Assembly (NCBI GenBank): GCA_039920165.1
Contig: JBDSEG010000233.1
Location: forward strand, 1-34,690
Length of the DNA stretch: 34,690 nucleotides
Origin: JBDSEG01 sp039920165
Lineage (GTDB): Bacteria; Pseudomonadota; Gammaproteobacteria; Burkholderiales; Burkholderiaceae_C
Direction of reading: 5' to 3'
The position numbers and the translations under genes are program-made. Positions 17,469 to 25,977 of the stretch are shown here, in pieces; the stretch's first letter is position 1; the number at the start of each line of letters is the position of its first letter. The notes beneath the pieces were generated by a model, which searched no databases, was not told where the DNA came from, and saw only the letters and a program-made list of their open reading frames with translations.

Positions 17469-20398
17469 GTGCGCGACCGGCACAGGCCATCGTGCCGCGC
17501 GCGACCTACCGCGTGCAGCTGCATCGCGACTTCCGCTTCGATCAGGCGCGCTCGATCGTGCCCTACCTCGCCGCGCTCGGCATCAGCCACCTGTACTGCT
17601 CGCCACCGCTGCGTTCGCGGCCTGGCAGCCAGCACGGCTACGACGTCACCGACCACGGCGAAATCAACCCCGAACTCGGCGGCCGTGCCGGCCTCGACGC
17701 ACTCGTGGCGACGCTGCACGAGCACGGCATGGGCCTGCTCGTCGACATCGTGCCCAACCACATGGGCGTGCTGGGCGGCGACAACGCCTGGTGGCTGGAC
17801 GTGCTGGAAAACGGCGAGGCTTCGGCCTACGCCGAGCATTTCGATATCGCCTGGCACCCGGCCGATCCGGTGCTCGAAGGCCGGGTGCTGCTGCCCATCC
17901 TCGGCGACCAGTACGGCGTGGTGCTCGAGCGTGGCGAACTGCAGCTCGCCCTCGATCCGGTGCGTGGCTATTTCACCATCAACTATCACGAGCACCGGCT
18001 GCCGATCGATCCCGCCGGCTACGGCGAACTGCTGCGCCGCGGGCTGCGTGGTGCGCCCGGCGCATCGGCCGGTGGCGCGGGCGCCGAACTGGAACGACTG
18101 GCCGCCGCCTTCACGCGCCTGCCGCCGCACGGCAGCGCCGATGGCGCCGCACGCCGGCTGCGCCAGCGCGAGAAGACGGCCCTGAAGGCGCGGCTGGCGC
18201 AGTGCCTGGGCGAGCGCCCGGGCCTGGTCGAGGCGATCCAGCGCATGGTGGCGGCGCTGAACGGCCAGGTCGGCAGCCGGTCCAGCTTCGACGCGCTCGA
18301 TGCGCTGATCTCGGCCCAGGCCTATCGCCTTGCGCATTGGCGCATCGCCGGCGACGAGATCAACTACCGGCGCTTCTTCGATATCAACGAACTCGCCGCG
18401 CTGCGCATGGACCGCCCCGAGGTCTTCGAGGACACGCACAAGCTGGTCCTCGAACTGGCTGTCAGCGGCGCGATCGACGGCCTGCGCATCGACCATCCCC
18501 ACGGCCTCGCCGACCCTGCGGGCTACTTCCTGCGCCTGCAGCAGCGCTATGCCGAGCTGGCCGGGCTGCCGGCGCCGCAGTCGATCGACGGCGCGCGCCC
18601 TGCCACCCTGCCGCTGTACGTGGTGATCGAAAAGATCGTGGCACCGCACGAACAGATGCCGCGCGATTGGGCGGTGCAGGGCACCACCGGCTACCGCTTC
18701 GCCAACGTCATCAACGGCGTCATGATCGACACCGCCGCCAAGGCCCGGCTGGATCGCGTCTGGCGCGCCTTCGCCGGTGACGAGGTCGAGACTTTCGACG
18801 AGCTGGCCTGGCGCGGCCGCCACCTGGTGATGGAAGGCAGCCTGGCGGGCGAACTGACAGTGCTGGCGACGGCCCTGCTGCGCCTGGCGCGCGCCGACCG
18901 GCGCACGCGCGACTTCACCTTGAATTCGCTGCGCCGCGCGCTGGCCGATGTCGTGGCCTCGTTCCCGGTCTACCGCACCTACGTCGTCGACAAGCCGAGC
19001 CCGCAGGATCGCCGCTTCATCGCCTGGGCCATCGGGCGCGGGCAGCGGCGCAGCCTGGGTTCGGACGCCAGCGTGTTCGAATTTCTTCGCCGTGTGCTGC
19101 TCGGCCGGCCACTGGCGGGCGCCCCGGCCGAACTGCTCACGGGCTACCGCAGCTTCACGCAACGCTTCCAGCAGTACACGGCGCCGGTCGCCGCCAAGGG
19201 CATCGAGGACACTGCACTGTACCGCCACCACCGGCTGATCTCGGTCAACGACGTCGGCGGCGACCCCGATGCCTTCGGCGTGACCGTGAGTGCCTTCCAC
19301 GGCGCCAGCCGCGACCGCGCGCTGCACTGGCCGCAGACGATGCTGGCCAGTTCGACGCACGACGCCAAGCGCTCCGAGGACGTGCGCGCGCGCATCGATG
19401 TCATCAGCGAGATGCCGGCGGCGTGGCGCCTGACCGTGCGCCGCTGGGGCCGCCTCAACCGCGGCCACCGGCGCACCGTCGACGGCGCGCCGGCGCCGTC
19501 GCGCAACGACGAATACCTGCTGTACCAGCGGCTGATCGGGAGCCTGCCGCCGGGCAAGCTCGACGATGCCGCCCTGGCGACCTATGCAGACCGGGTCGCG
19601 CAGGCGACGCTGAAGGCGGCGCGCGAATCGAAGGCGATGACGAGCTGGATCAACCCGCACGCCGACTACGAGGCTGCGCTCACGGGCTTCGTGCACGCGC
19701 TGCTGACCCGGCGCGACAACGCCCTCTTCCTCGACGACCTGATCGCCAATGCCGCGGTATTCGCCTGGTACGGCGCGCTCAACGGCATCACGATGGCGGC
19801 GGTGAAGACGCTGTCGCCCGGCGTGCCCGACTTCTACCAGGGCTGCGAGTTGATCGACCTGTCGATGGTCGACCCCGACAACCGGCGGCCGGTCGATTTC
19901 GAGCGTCGCCGCACGCTGCTGGCCGAGATGCGCGAACTTGCCGCGCAGGCCGAACGCGGGCCGGCCCTGCGCGGACTGCTCGGCCAGGCGAGCGACGGCC
20001 GCGCCAAGTTCTGGGCCACCTGGCGTGCGCTGCAGTGGCGCCGATCGAACGAGGCCCTGCTGCGCAACGCCGACTACCTGCCGCTCGAAGTGAGCGGTGA
20101 GAAAGCCCGCCACGTGGTCGCCTTCGCGCGCCGCGACGGCCCGCGGGCACTGGTCGTCATCGGCACGCGGCTGTTCGCATCGCTGGGTCTGCAGGTCGGC
20201 GAACCGCCGATTGGCGGGGCCTGGGGCGATACCCGCGTGCACTGGCCGGCCGGCGAGACCGTACCGGACGACGGCTTCCTCGACACGATCGGCGGGCGCC
20301 GCCATGCCCTCGACGAGACGGGCGGTTGGCCGCTCGCCCACGTCCTCGGCGACTTCCCGGTCGCAGCACTCAGCGGCGGGACCAGCGCCGGCACGTGA
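17465..20398 (+). CDS. treY: Malto-oligosyltrehalose synthase
   Basis: TreY turns the reducing-end alpha-1,4 linkage of a maltooligosaccharide into alpha,alpha-1,1, making maltooligosyltrehalose for TreZ. The protein is 977 residues from the GTG at 17465, which overlaps the treZ stop and has GGAG six bases upstream; the frame runs further upstream but only as shadow of treZ. Family marks: TYRVQLHRDFRFDQA at the N-terminus, YCSPPLRSRPGSQHGYDVTD, VDIVPNHMG, nucleophile D343 in GLRIDHPHGL, E389 in VIEKIVAPHE, D633 in SSTHDAKRSEDVR, and PGVPDFYQGCE near the end. It is the last gene of the trehalose/glucan operon; the next start is 73 bp away with different function. Confidence 0.96.
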   Translation: MSARPAQAIVPRATYRVQLHRDFRFDQARSIVPYLAALGISHLYCSPPLRSRPGSQHGYDVTDHGEINPELGGRAGLDALVATLHEHGMGLLVDIVPNHMGVLGGDNAWWLDVLENGEASAYAEHFDIAWHPADPVLEGRVLLPILGDQYGVVLERGELQLALDPVRGYFTINYHEHRLPIDPAGYGELLRRGLRGAPGASAGGAGAELERLAAAFTRLPPHGSADGAARRLRQREKTALKARLAQCLGERPGLVEAIQRMVAALNGQVGSRSSFDALDALISAQAYRLAHWRIAGDEINYRRFFDINELAALRMDRPEVFEDTHKLVLELAVSGAIDGLRIDHPHGLADPAGYFLRLQQRYAELAGLPAPQSIDGARPATLPLYVVIEKIVAPHEQMPRDWAVQGTTGYRFANVINGVMIDTAAKARLDRVWRAFAGDEVETFDELAWRGRHLVMEGSLAGELTVLATALLRLARADRRTRDFTLNSLRRALADVVASFPVYRTYVVDKPSPQDRRFIAWAIGRGQRRSLGSDASVFEFLRRVLLGRPLAGAPAELLTGYRSFTQRFQQYTAPVAAKGIEDTALYRHHRLISVNDVGGDPDAFGVTVSAFHGASRDRALHWPQTMLASSTHDAKRSEDVRARIDVISEMPAAWRLTVRRWGRLNRGHRRTVDGAPAPSRNDEYLLYQRLIGSLPPGKLDDAALATYADRVAQATLKAARESKAMTSWINPHADYEAALTGFVHALLTRRDNALFLDDLIANAAVFAWYGALNGITMAAVKTLSPGVPDFYQGCELIDLSMVDPDNRRPVDFERRRTLLAEMRELAAQAERGPALRGLLGQASDGRAKFWATWRALQWRRSNEALLRNADYLPLEVSGEKARHVVAFARRDGPRALVVIGTRLFASLGLQVGEPPIGGAWGDTRVHWPAGETVPDDGFLDTIGGRRHALDETGGWPLAHVLGDFPVAALSGGTSAGT

Positions 20399-20471
20399 AG
20401 GTGCGGGCATTCGCGCCGGACGCGGCGCGCGAAGATCAGCGCTGCCGCTGAACCCAACGAGTGAACTGGCC

Positions 20472-21437
20472 ATGCACACCTTCGACGCCGCCGCGACCCG
20501 CGCTGCCCTGCCCTTCGAGCAGCTGATCCCGGCGCTGCGAACGATGTTCGCGTCCGGCTGCGTCGTGCCACCGCGCCAGGCGCTCGAGATCGACGACAGC
20601 GCGGGCGGCCACCTCACCTCGCTCATCATGGCGGCCTGGTTGCCGGGCCGCGCGTATGGCGTCAAGACGGTCAATATCGCACCGGCCAATGCAGGCCGCG
20701 GACTGCCCGCGCTGCACTCGGTCTATATGCTCTACGACGCGCGCACCGGCGCGCCGCTGGCGTCGATCGACGGCAACCAGATCACGGCGCGCCGCACCGC
20801 AGCCGCCTCGGCGCTCGCCGCGTCCTGGCTCGCGCGGCCCGATGCGAGCGAGCTGCTGGTCGTCGGCGCCGGGCAGATCGCGCGCCTGCTGCCGCAGGCG
20901 TTTCGCGTTGTGCGGCCGATCGCGCGCGTATACGTCTGGGCGCGCTCGCCCGAGCGGGCGCAGGCGCTCGTCGCCGAACTGCAGGCGGACGGCTTCGACG
21001 CCAGCGTGGCGAGCAACCTCGAAGCCGCCGCAAGCAAGGCCGATATCGTCAGCTGCGCGACCCTCGCGACCGAGCCGGTGCTGAGGGGCGGCTGGCTGCG
21101 CCCCGGTAGCCACCTCGACCTGATCGGCAGCTTCACGCCGGCGATGCGCGAGGCCGACGATGCCTGCTTCGAAGGTGCGTCCCTTTATATCGATACCGAC
21201 GAGGCGCTCGCCAAGAGCGGCGACCTGCTCGGCCCGATATCGCGCGGCATCTTCGGTGCCGCCGACGTGCGTGGCACGCTGGCGACGCTGGCGCGCGGCG
21301 AGTCCGCCGGCCGCGCATCACCCGGCGAGCGCACGGTCTTCAAATCGGTCGGAACGGCGCTGGAGGATCTGGCGGCGGCGATGCTGGTGCAGGAATCTGC
21401 ACCGCGTCCTCGGGTCAAGGCGCCGCGGTGGGCTTGA
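20472..21437 (+). CDS. Ornithine cyclodeaminase / mu-crystallin family protein
   Basis: A 321-residue NAD(P)-dependent enzyme of the ornithine cyclodeaminase/mu-crystallin fold. Visible features are GVKTVNIAPANAGRGLPAL, LASIDGNQITARRTAAASA, the Rossmann fingerprint VVGAGQIARLLPQAF and GSHLDLIGSFTP. Family members include ornithine cyclodeaminase, ketimine reductases and delta-1-pyrroline-2-carboxylate reductase; the sequence does not let me choose, and the lack of a clear ornithine-type context favours a reductase. The ATG at 20472 is the first that gives a family-like N-terminus (MHTFDAAATRAALPF); its ribosome binding site is weak. The last 23 bp overlap the 3' end of the convergent alcohol dehydrogenase gene, so the two coding ends constrain each other. 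Confidence 0.88.
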   Translation: MHTFDAAATRAALPFEQLIPALRTMFASGCVVPPRQALEIDDSAGGHLTSLIMAAWLPGRAYGVKTVNIAPANAGRGLPALHSVYMLYDARTGAPLASIDGNQITARRTAAASALAASWLARPDASELLVVGAGQIARLLPQAFRVVRPIARVYVWARSPERAQALVAELQADGFDASVASNLEAAASKADIVSCATLATEPVLRGGWLRPGSHLDLIGSFTPAMREADDACFEGASLYIDTDEALAKSGDLLGPISRGIFGAADVRGTLATLARGESAGRASPGERTVFKSVGTALEDLAAAMLVQESAPRPRVKAPRWA

Positions 21438-22473
21438 GGACGATGCGGCCGCGCACGCGGCCGGCGCGCAGATCGTCCAGCGCCTGCGTGGCCTGTTCGA
21501 GCGGCTGCACGCTCAGGGGCATATCGGGCAGCACGCCGCGGGCCGCCAGCGTCATCAGCTCCTGCATCTCGCCGAGCGAGCCGACATACGAGCCGATCAC
21601 GCGCGCCGCCTTCATCGACACCATCGCCGGAATAATGGTCGTCGAGCCGCCGAGCAGGCCGACGCAGACGAGCGTGCCGCCCTTGCGCAGAACGCCGAAG
21701 CCGAATGCAAACGAGCTGCCGGCGCCGACGAAGTCGACCACCGCGGCGGCCCCTCCGGTCGCCTTCAGCAGCGCCTTCGACGCGCCGTCGGCAGTGGGGT
21801 CGATCTCGTCGGCCGCGCCGGCGGCGCGCGCGATATCCCATTTGCTGCGGTCGATCTCGACCACGATCGGCGCGACGCCGCACACTTGCTTCGCCAGGCG
21901 GATGCCCGACACGCCGACGCCGCCCGCGCCGATGATGACCAGCGAATCGCCGGGCGCGAGTACGCCGACCTTCTTCAGCGCGCCGAAGGCGGTGAGGCCC
22001 GCGCAGGCATACGTGCAGGCCTGTTCCTCGGCGAGCGTGCCGTAGTCGAGCAGGTATCTCGGATGCGGCACCATCACGTGGTCCGCGAAGCCGCCATCGC
22101 GGTTGATGCCCAGGGCCTGCGGCGCGTTGCACAGATGCTCGTTACCGGCGGCGCACAGCGGGCACTGGCCGCAGCCGATCCACGGGAAGACGACACGCCG
22201 GTCCCCGACCCGCACGCCCGATGCATGGGGGCCTACCGCCACCACGGTGCCGGCAATCTCGTGGCCCAGCGTGCGCGGTGGCCGGACCGAGCGCGTGACG
22301 TCGAGCTTGAGGTCGCCGCCCAGGTCGAAATAGCCGTCGTGCAGGTGCACGTCGCTGTGGCACACGCCGCAGCTGCCGACCTTGATGACGATCTCGCTGC
22401 CCTGCGGCTGCGGGGTGTCACGCAGCACCTGCTGCAGGGGACGACCGAAGGATTCGACTTGGTAGCTCAGCAT
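21415..22473 (-). CDS. Zinc-dependent alcohol dehydrogenase
   Basis: A 352-residue medium-chain zinc alcohol dehydrogenase. Catalytic zinc ligands: C38 in CGVCHSD, H71-E72 in GHEIAG, and C157 in TYACAGLTAFGAL. Structural zinc ligands: C101, C104, C107 and C115 in CGQCPLCAAGNEHLC. The Rossmann motif is IGAGGVG (181-187). The start is the ATG at 22473, seven bases after GGAG; upstream extension of the frame is proline/glycine-rich filler. It lies 53 bp downstream of livF on the same strand and may be the last gene of the benzoate transport operon. By position it might oxidise an aromatic alcohol such as benzyl alcohol, but that is inference. Its 3' end overlaps the convergent ornithine cyclodeaminase-family gene. 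Confidence 0.9.
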   Translation of the reverse strand: MLSYQVESFGRPLQQVLRDTPQPQGSEIVIKVGSCGVCHSDVHLHDGYFDLGGDLKLDVTRSVRPPRTLGHEIAGTVVAVGPHASGVRVGDRRVVFPWIGCGQCPLCAAGNEHLCNAPQALGINRDGGFADHVMVPHPRYLLDYGTLAEEQACTYACAGLTAFGALKKVGVLAPGDSLVIIGAGGVGVSGIRLAKQVCGVAPIVVEIDRSKWDIARAAGAADEIDPTADGASKALLKATGGAAAVVDFVGAGSSFAFGFGVLRKGGTLVCVGLLGGSTTIIPAMVSMKAARVIGSYVGSLGEMQELMTLAARGVLPDMPLSVQPLEQATQALDDLRAGRVRGRIVLKPTAAP

Positions 22474-22526
22474 GCTGGGGCTCCGAAACGGTGGTGGGGC
22501 GCCGGCGCCGCTCGGCGCGGCTGGCG

Positions 22527-23252
22527 TCAAACGCCGAGGAAGGCGGCGAGCTCGGGATGATCGCGCATGGAACGCGAATCGCCCGCCAGGACCACCTGGC
22601 CTTTTTGCAACACGAGGCCGTGGTCGCTGTGCGCCAATACCTTGCGGTAGTCGCGGTCGACGATCAGCGTCGCGATGCCGTCCGCGCGGATTTGCGCGAT
22701 GACACGCCAGATCTCGGCCACGATGAGCGGCGCCAGGCCTTCGGTCGCTTCGTCGAGGATGATGAGGTCGGGCTGCGTCATGAGCGCCCGGCCGATCGAC
22801 AGCATCTGCTGCTCGCCGCCCGAGAGCTGGTTGCCAAGATTGCCCAAGCGCTCGGCGAGGCGCGGAAAGGTCGCAAGCACGCGCTCGAAGGTCCAGCCGC
22901 CCGAGTCCGACCCGGCGACGACGCTCGCCGGCTTGGCCGCCATCACGAGGTTCTCGCGCACCGTCAGATTCGGGAAGACGCCGCGCCCCTCGGGCACGTA
23001 GGCCACGCCGCGCCGCGCCACCTCGTGCGGTCGGGCCTTCGACATATCGCTGCCGAAGAGCTGGATGCGACCGTCGCGCTGCGTCACGTGGCCGAGCAGG
23101 GTGCGGATCAGCGTGCTCTTGCCCATGCCGTTTCGCCCCAGAAGGCCCACGGTCTGGCCGCGCGCGATCTGCAGGTCCACCCCGTGCAGCACGTGGCTGG
23201 AGCCGTACCAGGCGTGCAGGTCGCGCGCGTCGAGGATGATGTCCTCTCCCAC
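22527..23252 (-). CDS. livF: Branched-chain-type ABC transporter ATP-binding protein (LivF)
   Basis: A 241-residue ABC ATPase of the LivF group. Walker A is GRNGMGKST (39-47), the signature LSGGEQQ (143-149), Walker B LIILDE (163-168), with YVPEGRGVFPNLTV typical of LivF. The residue after Walker B normally read as VEQN in LivF is VDRD (198-201), so no switch histidine is present; LivF proteins generally lack it. I chose GTG at 23252, eight bases after GGAGG, over the longer TTG start at 23267 with no ribosome binding site. The start follows the livG stop by one base. With LivG it powers uptake of the ligand bound by LivK, by context benzoate or a related aromatic acid. Confidence 0.92.
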   Translation of the reverse strand: MGEDIILDARDLHAWYGSSHVLHGVDLQIARGQTVGLLGRNGMGKSTLIRTLLGHVTQRDGRIQLFGSDMSKARPHEVARRGVAYVPEGRGVFPNLTVRENLVMAAKPASVVAGSDSGGWTFERVLATFPRLAERLGNLGNQLSGGEQQMLSIGRALMTQPDLIILDEATEGLAPLIVAEIWRVIAQIRADGIATLIVDRDYRKVLAHSDHGLVLQKGQVVLAGDSRSMRDHPELAAFLGV

Positions 23253-23253
23253 C

Positions 23254-24006
23254 TCAGTGCCCTCCAAGATAGGCCGCCTGCACTTCGGCGCTGTTGCGAA
23301 CGGAGTCGGGCGCGCCCGAGGCGATGACCGCGCCGTTGACCATCACCGTGATGCGGTCGGCGATCCGGAAGACCGCGTCCATATCGTGCTCGACCAGCAG
23401 GATGGCGTGGCCCGCGCGCAGGTCGGCCAGCAACGCCAGCATGCGTTCGGTCTCTTCGGCGCCCATGCCGGCCAGCGGCTCGTCGAGCAGCAACACCTGC
23501 GGCGCGGTGGCCAGGCACATCGCGATCTCGAGCTGGCGCTTCTGGCCGTGGCTGAGCAATCCGGCAGGGCGCTCCATAAAGCCCTGCAGGCCGGCGCGCG
23601 CGATGGCGGCGTGCCCCGCCTCGAGGCTCGTCGCGCAGCGCGCGGCATCCTGCCACCAAAGCCAGGGCCGCGGCGTGCGCGCCTGCGCGGCGAGGCGGCA
23701 GTTCTCGAGCACCGTGAAGCTCGGGTAGATGGTATTGCGCTGGTAGCTGCGTCCGAGACCCGCCTGCGCGCGCCGCGGCTGGCTCCAGCGCGTCACGTCG
23801 TGGCCCAGCAATTCGACCCGCCCGCGCGAAGGCGCGATCTCGCCGGACAGGATATTGATGAGGGTCGACTTGCCGGCGCCGTTGGTGCCGATGACGGCGT
23901 GCACGCTGCCGCGCTCGAGATCGATCGAGACATCGTTCACCGCCACCAGCCCGCCCCAGCGGCGCGAGATGGCGTGCCCGCGAAGGAGCACATCCGTACC
24001 GCTCAC
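23254..24006 (-). CDS. livG: Branched-chain-type ABC transporter ATP-binding protein (LivG)
   Basis: A 250-residue LivG-type ABC ATPase. Walker A is GTNGAGKST (40-48), the signature LSHGQKRQLE (151-160), Walker B VLLLDEP (171-177) and the switch histidine H207 in LLVEHDMD. The GRSYQRNTIYPSFTVLEN segment is the LivG Q-loop region (normally RTFQN). The start is GTG at 24006, overlapping the livM stop by 4 nt (GTGA), which is more credible than the long upstream extension of the frame through livM. It sits between livM and livF and should pair with LivF on the cytoplasmic side of the permease. Confidence 0.93.
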   Translation of the reverse strand: MSGTDVLLRGHAISRRWGGLVAVNDVSIDLERGSVHAVIGTNGAGKSTLINILSGEIAPSRGRVELLGHDVTRWSQPRRAQAGLGRSYQRNTIYPSFTVLENCRLAAQARTPRPWLWWQDAARCATSLEAGHAAIARAGLQGFMERPAGLLSHGQKRQLEIAMCLATAPQVLLLDEPLAGMGAEETERMLALLADLRAGHAILLVEHDMDAVFRIADRITVMVNGAVIASGAPDSVRNSAEVQAAYLGGH

Positions 24007-25007
24007 GACTCCACCCCGACCGACTTGGCGCGCCGCGAAGCGCGCCCGAGCAAGCGGTCGCGCCACTGCCCCGGCACGCCGACCAGGCCCTTGGGCAGCA
24101 ATGCGACGCTGACGATGATGGCCAGACCGAGTCCGAGGTGCCAGTGCCTGGCGAAGCCTCCGAAGATCGCCTCGGACTGGAAGAACTCCTGCAACAGCGC
24201 GAAGGCGAAGGCACCGATCAGCGCGCCGCGAAGATGGCCGATGCCGCCCAGGATGATCATGATCAGCACTGCGCCGCTGAAATGCCAGCTCAGCAGCTCG
24301 GGGTTGACAAAACCGTCCTTCACCGCGAACAGAAACCCCGCCAGGCCGGCAATGGCACCCGAGATCGCAAACGCCGCGAGCTTGTAGGGGTAGGTCGAAA
24401 AGCCGGTCGCCCGCATGCGCTGCTCGTTGACGCGGATGCCCGCCAGCGCACGCCCGAAGCGCGAGCGGGACAGCAGGGCGAGAAAACCGAACACCCCGAT
24501 CAGCGCGGCGAGCGTGAAGGCATACAGCACGAGCGGCTTGTCCAGGTCGATCAGCGCGCCGAGCGCCGGCTTGGCCATCAGGTAGATGCCGTCGGTGCCG
24601 CCGCCCAGCGGCGTATCGTGGATGACGTAGTAAGCCATCTGCGCGAAGGCGAGCGTCACCATGATGAAATACACGCCCTTGGTGCGAAGCGACAGCGCAC
24701 CCACGACCAGTGCATACAGGGCGGCGGCGACGATCGCCGCCGGCAGCAGCCACAGCAGCGAGCCCGGCCCGTCGGTCGGCGACAGCAGCACGGCCGCATA
24801 GGCGCCGATGCCGAAGAACGCAGCATGGCCGAAGCACACCAGCCCGGTGCCGCCGACCAGCAGTTCCAGGCTCAGCGCGAAGATGGCGAAGACCATGATC
24901 TTGGTCACGAGGTCGATGCCGAAGCTGCCGGCCACGAGCGGATAGGCCGCCAGCAGCACGAAGGCGGCGATCACGAAGGTGGCCTTGGAAGTGACCGAGG
25001 TTCGCAT
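24003..25007 (-). CDS. livM: Branched-chain-type ABC transporter permease (LivM)
   Basis: A 334-residue inner-membrane permease with about ten hydrophobic segments. LivM features are LVGGTGLVCFGHAAFFGIGAY split as LVCFGHAAFFGIGAYAA near residues 56-72, RSRFGRALAGIRVNEQRMRATG, the preceding LSLRTKGVYFIMVTLAFAQM, and the cytoplasmic coupling segment LIMIILGGIGHLRGALIGA. The ATG at 25007 lies four bases after the livH stop, giving translational coupling. It forms the heterodimeric channel with LivH for the ligand delivered by LivK. Confidence 0.94.
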   Translation of the reverse strand: MRTSVTSKATFVIAAFVLLAAYPLVAGSFGIDLVTKIMVFAIFALSLELLVGGTGLVCFGHAAFFGIGAYAAVLLSPTDGPGSLLWLLPAAIVAAALYALVVGALSLRTKGVYFIMVTLAFAQMAYYVIHDTPLGGGTDGIYLMAKPALGALIDLDKPLVLYAFTLAALIGVFGFLALLSRSRFGRALAGIRVNEQRMRATGFSTYPYKLAAFAISGAIAGLAGFLFAVKDGFVNPELLSWHFSGAVLIMIILGGIGHLRGALIGAFAFALLQEFFQSEAIFGGFARHWHLGLGLAIIVSVALLPKGLVGVPGQWRDRLLGRASRRAKSVGVES

Positions 25008-25011
25008 GCCG

Positions 25012-25893
25012 TCAGCCCGCCTTGAACAGCCCGTCCGGCTTCCACAGCAGGATCAACGCCATCAGCACATACACGAGCACGCCTGCCGCCTGCGGGATCA
25101 GCACCTTGCCGAAGGTGTCGACGAAGCCAATGAGCAGCGCCGCCACCAGCGCGCCGCGGATCGAGCCGATGCCGCCGATCACGACCACGACGAAGCAGAT
25201 GATGAGCCACTGGTTGCCCATGTTGGGTGCCACCGAGGCCACCGGCGCGTTGACCATGCCGGCCAGCGCCGCCAGCGCGACGCCGGCCGCGAACACCACT
25301 CGGTACAGGAAGGAGATATTGATGCCGAGCGACTGCACCATCTCGCGGTTGGTGCTGCCGGCGCGGATCATCATCCCGAGCCGCGTGCGCGTGAACACCA
25401 CGTACATGCCCGCGGCAAGCATCAGGCACACGCCGCTGATGAATATCCGGTAGACCGGATACTGCTGTACGTCGGTCAGTTGCAGGCTGCCCGACAGCAG
25501 CGGCGGCACCGCCACGCCGTGCACGTCGTCGCCGACGAGCAGGCTGCGCAGCTCCTCGAAGACGAGGATCAGCCCGTAGGTCATCAACACCTGCTGCAGG
25601 TGTTCGCGCTCGTACAGATAGCTGTAGAAGGCCCACTCGAGCGCGTAGCCGAGCAGCACCGCGAGCACCGTGCCGACCAGCAGCACCGAGAAGAAACCGC
25701 CGCCGAAACCCTGCGCCACGAGCGGCGACAGCGCGAACGCCATATACGCGCCGATCATGTAGAAGCTGCCGTGCGCCAGATTGATGACGCCCATGATCCC
25801 GAAGATCAGCGTCAACCCCGATGCCACGAGAAACAGCAGCAGCCCGTACTGCAGCGAGTTCAGGCACTGGACGAGGAAGGTGGCAAGGTCCAT
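25012..25893 (-). CDS. livH: Branched-chain-type ABC transporter permease (LivH)
   Basis: A 293-residue inner-membrane permease with eight or so hydrophobic segments. LivH marks are SLQYGLLLFLVASGLTLIFG at the N-terminus, MGVINLAHGSFYMIGAY, RTRLGMMIRAGSTNREM, and the coupling segment VVVIGGIGSIRGALVAAL. The ATG at 25893 has no clear ribosome binding site (CCTCATTT before it). It is preceded by a likely terminator hairpin that separates it from livK by 84 bp, so expression should be lower than livK. Same transporter as the flanking liv genes. Confidence 0.93.
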   Translation of the reverse strand: MDLATFLVQCLNSLQYGLLLFLVASGLTLIFGIMGVINLAHGSFYMIGAYMAFALSPLVAQGFGGGFFSVLLVGTVLAVLLGYALEWAFYSYLYEREHLQQVLMTYGLILVFEELRSLLVGDDVHGVAVPPLLSGSLQLTDVQQYPVYRIFISGVCLMLAAGMYVVFTRTRLGMMIRAGSTNREMVQSLGINISFLYRVVFAAGVALAALAGMVNAPVASVAPNMGNQWLIICFVVVVIGGIGSIRGALVAALLIGFVDTFGKVLIPQAAGVLVYVLMALILLWKPDGLFKAG

Positions 25894-25912
25894 AAATGAG
25901 GCGCGCAGGCTG

Positions 25913-25942
25913 CAGTCAAAGATAAGGGCGGCGAAGCTGCCC
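25913..25942 (-). terminator. Probable rho-independent terminator/attenuator between livK and livH
   Basis: Read on the minus strand: GGGCAGC, loop TTC, GCCGCCC (25942 down to 25926), i.e. a 7-bp stem with one A-C mismatch, directly followed by TTATCTTT. It lies 36 nt after the livK stop. Partial termination here would keep the binding protein more abundant than the permeases, a common arrangement in such operons. Confidence 0.55.
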
Positions 25943-25977
25943 GTTTGAATTCAGCCAAGCGCCTTGTTCTCGAAGCG

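Noticed and set aside
20410..20433. GC hairpin after treY (TTCGCGC...GCGCGAA)
   Set aside because: Could form a 7-bp stem but has no U-tract and long GC runs make such stems common here; not called a terminator.
17270..20689. Very long minus-strand frame (over 1100 codons) opposite treY, and similar long frames opposite treS, glgE, glgX and boxB
   Set aside because: They mirror highly GC-biased genes, give Arg/Ala/Gly/Val-rich translations with no domains, and lie opposite genes with complete catalytic motifs.
23253..23267. TTG start for LivF at 23267
   Set aside because: No ribosome binding site, whereas the GTG at 23252 has GGAGG eight bases upstream.
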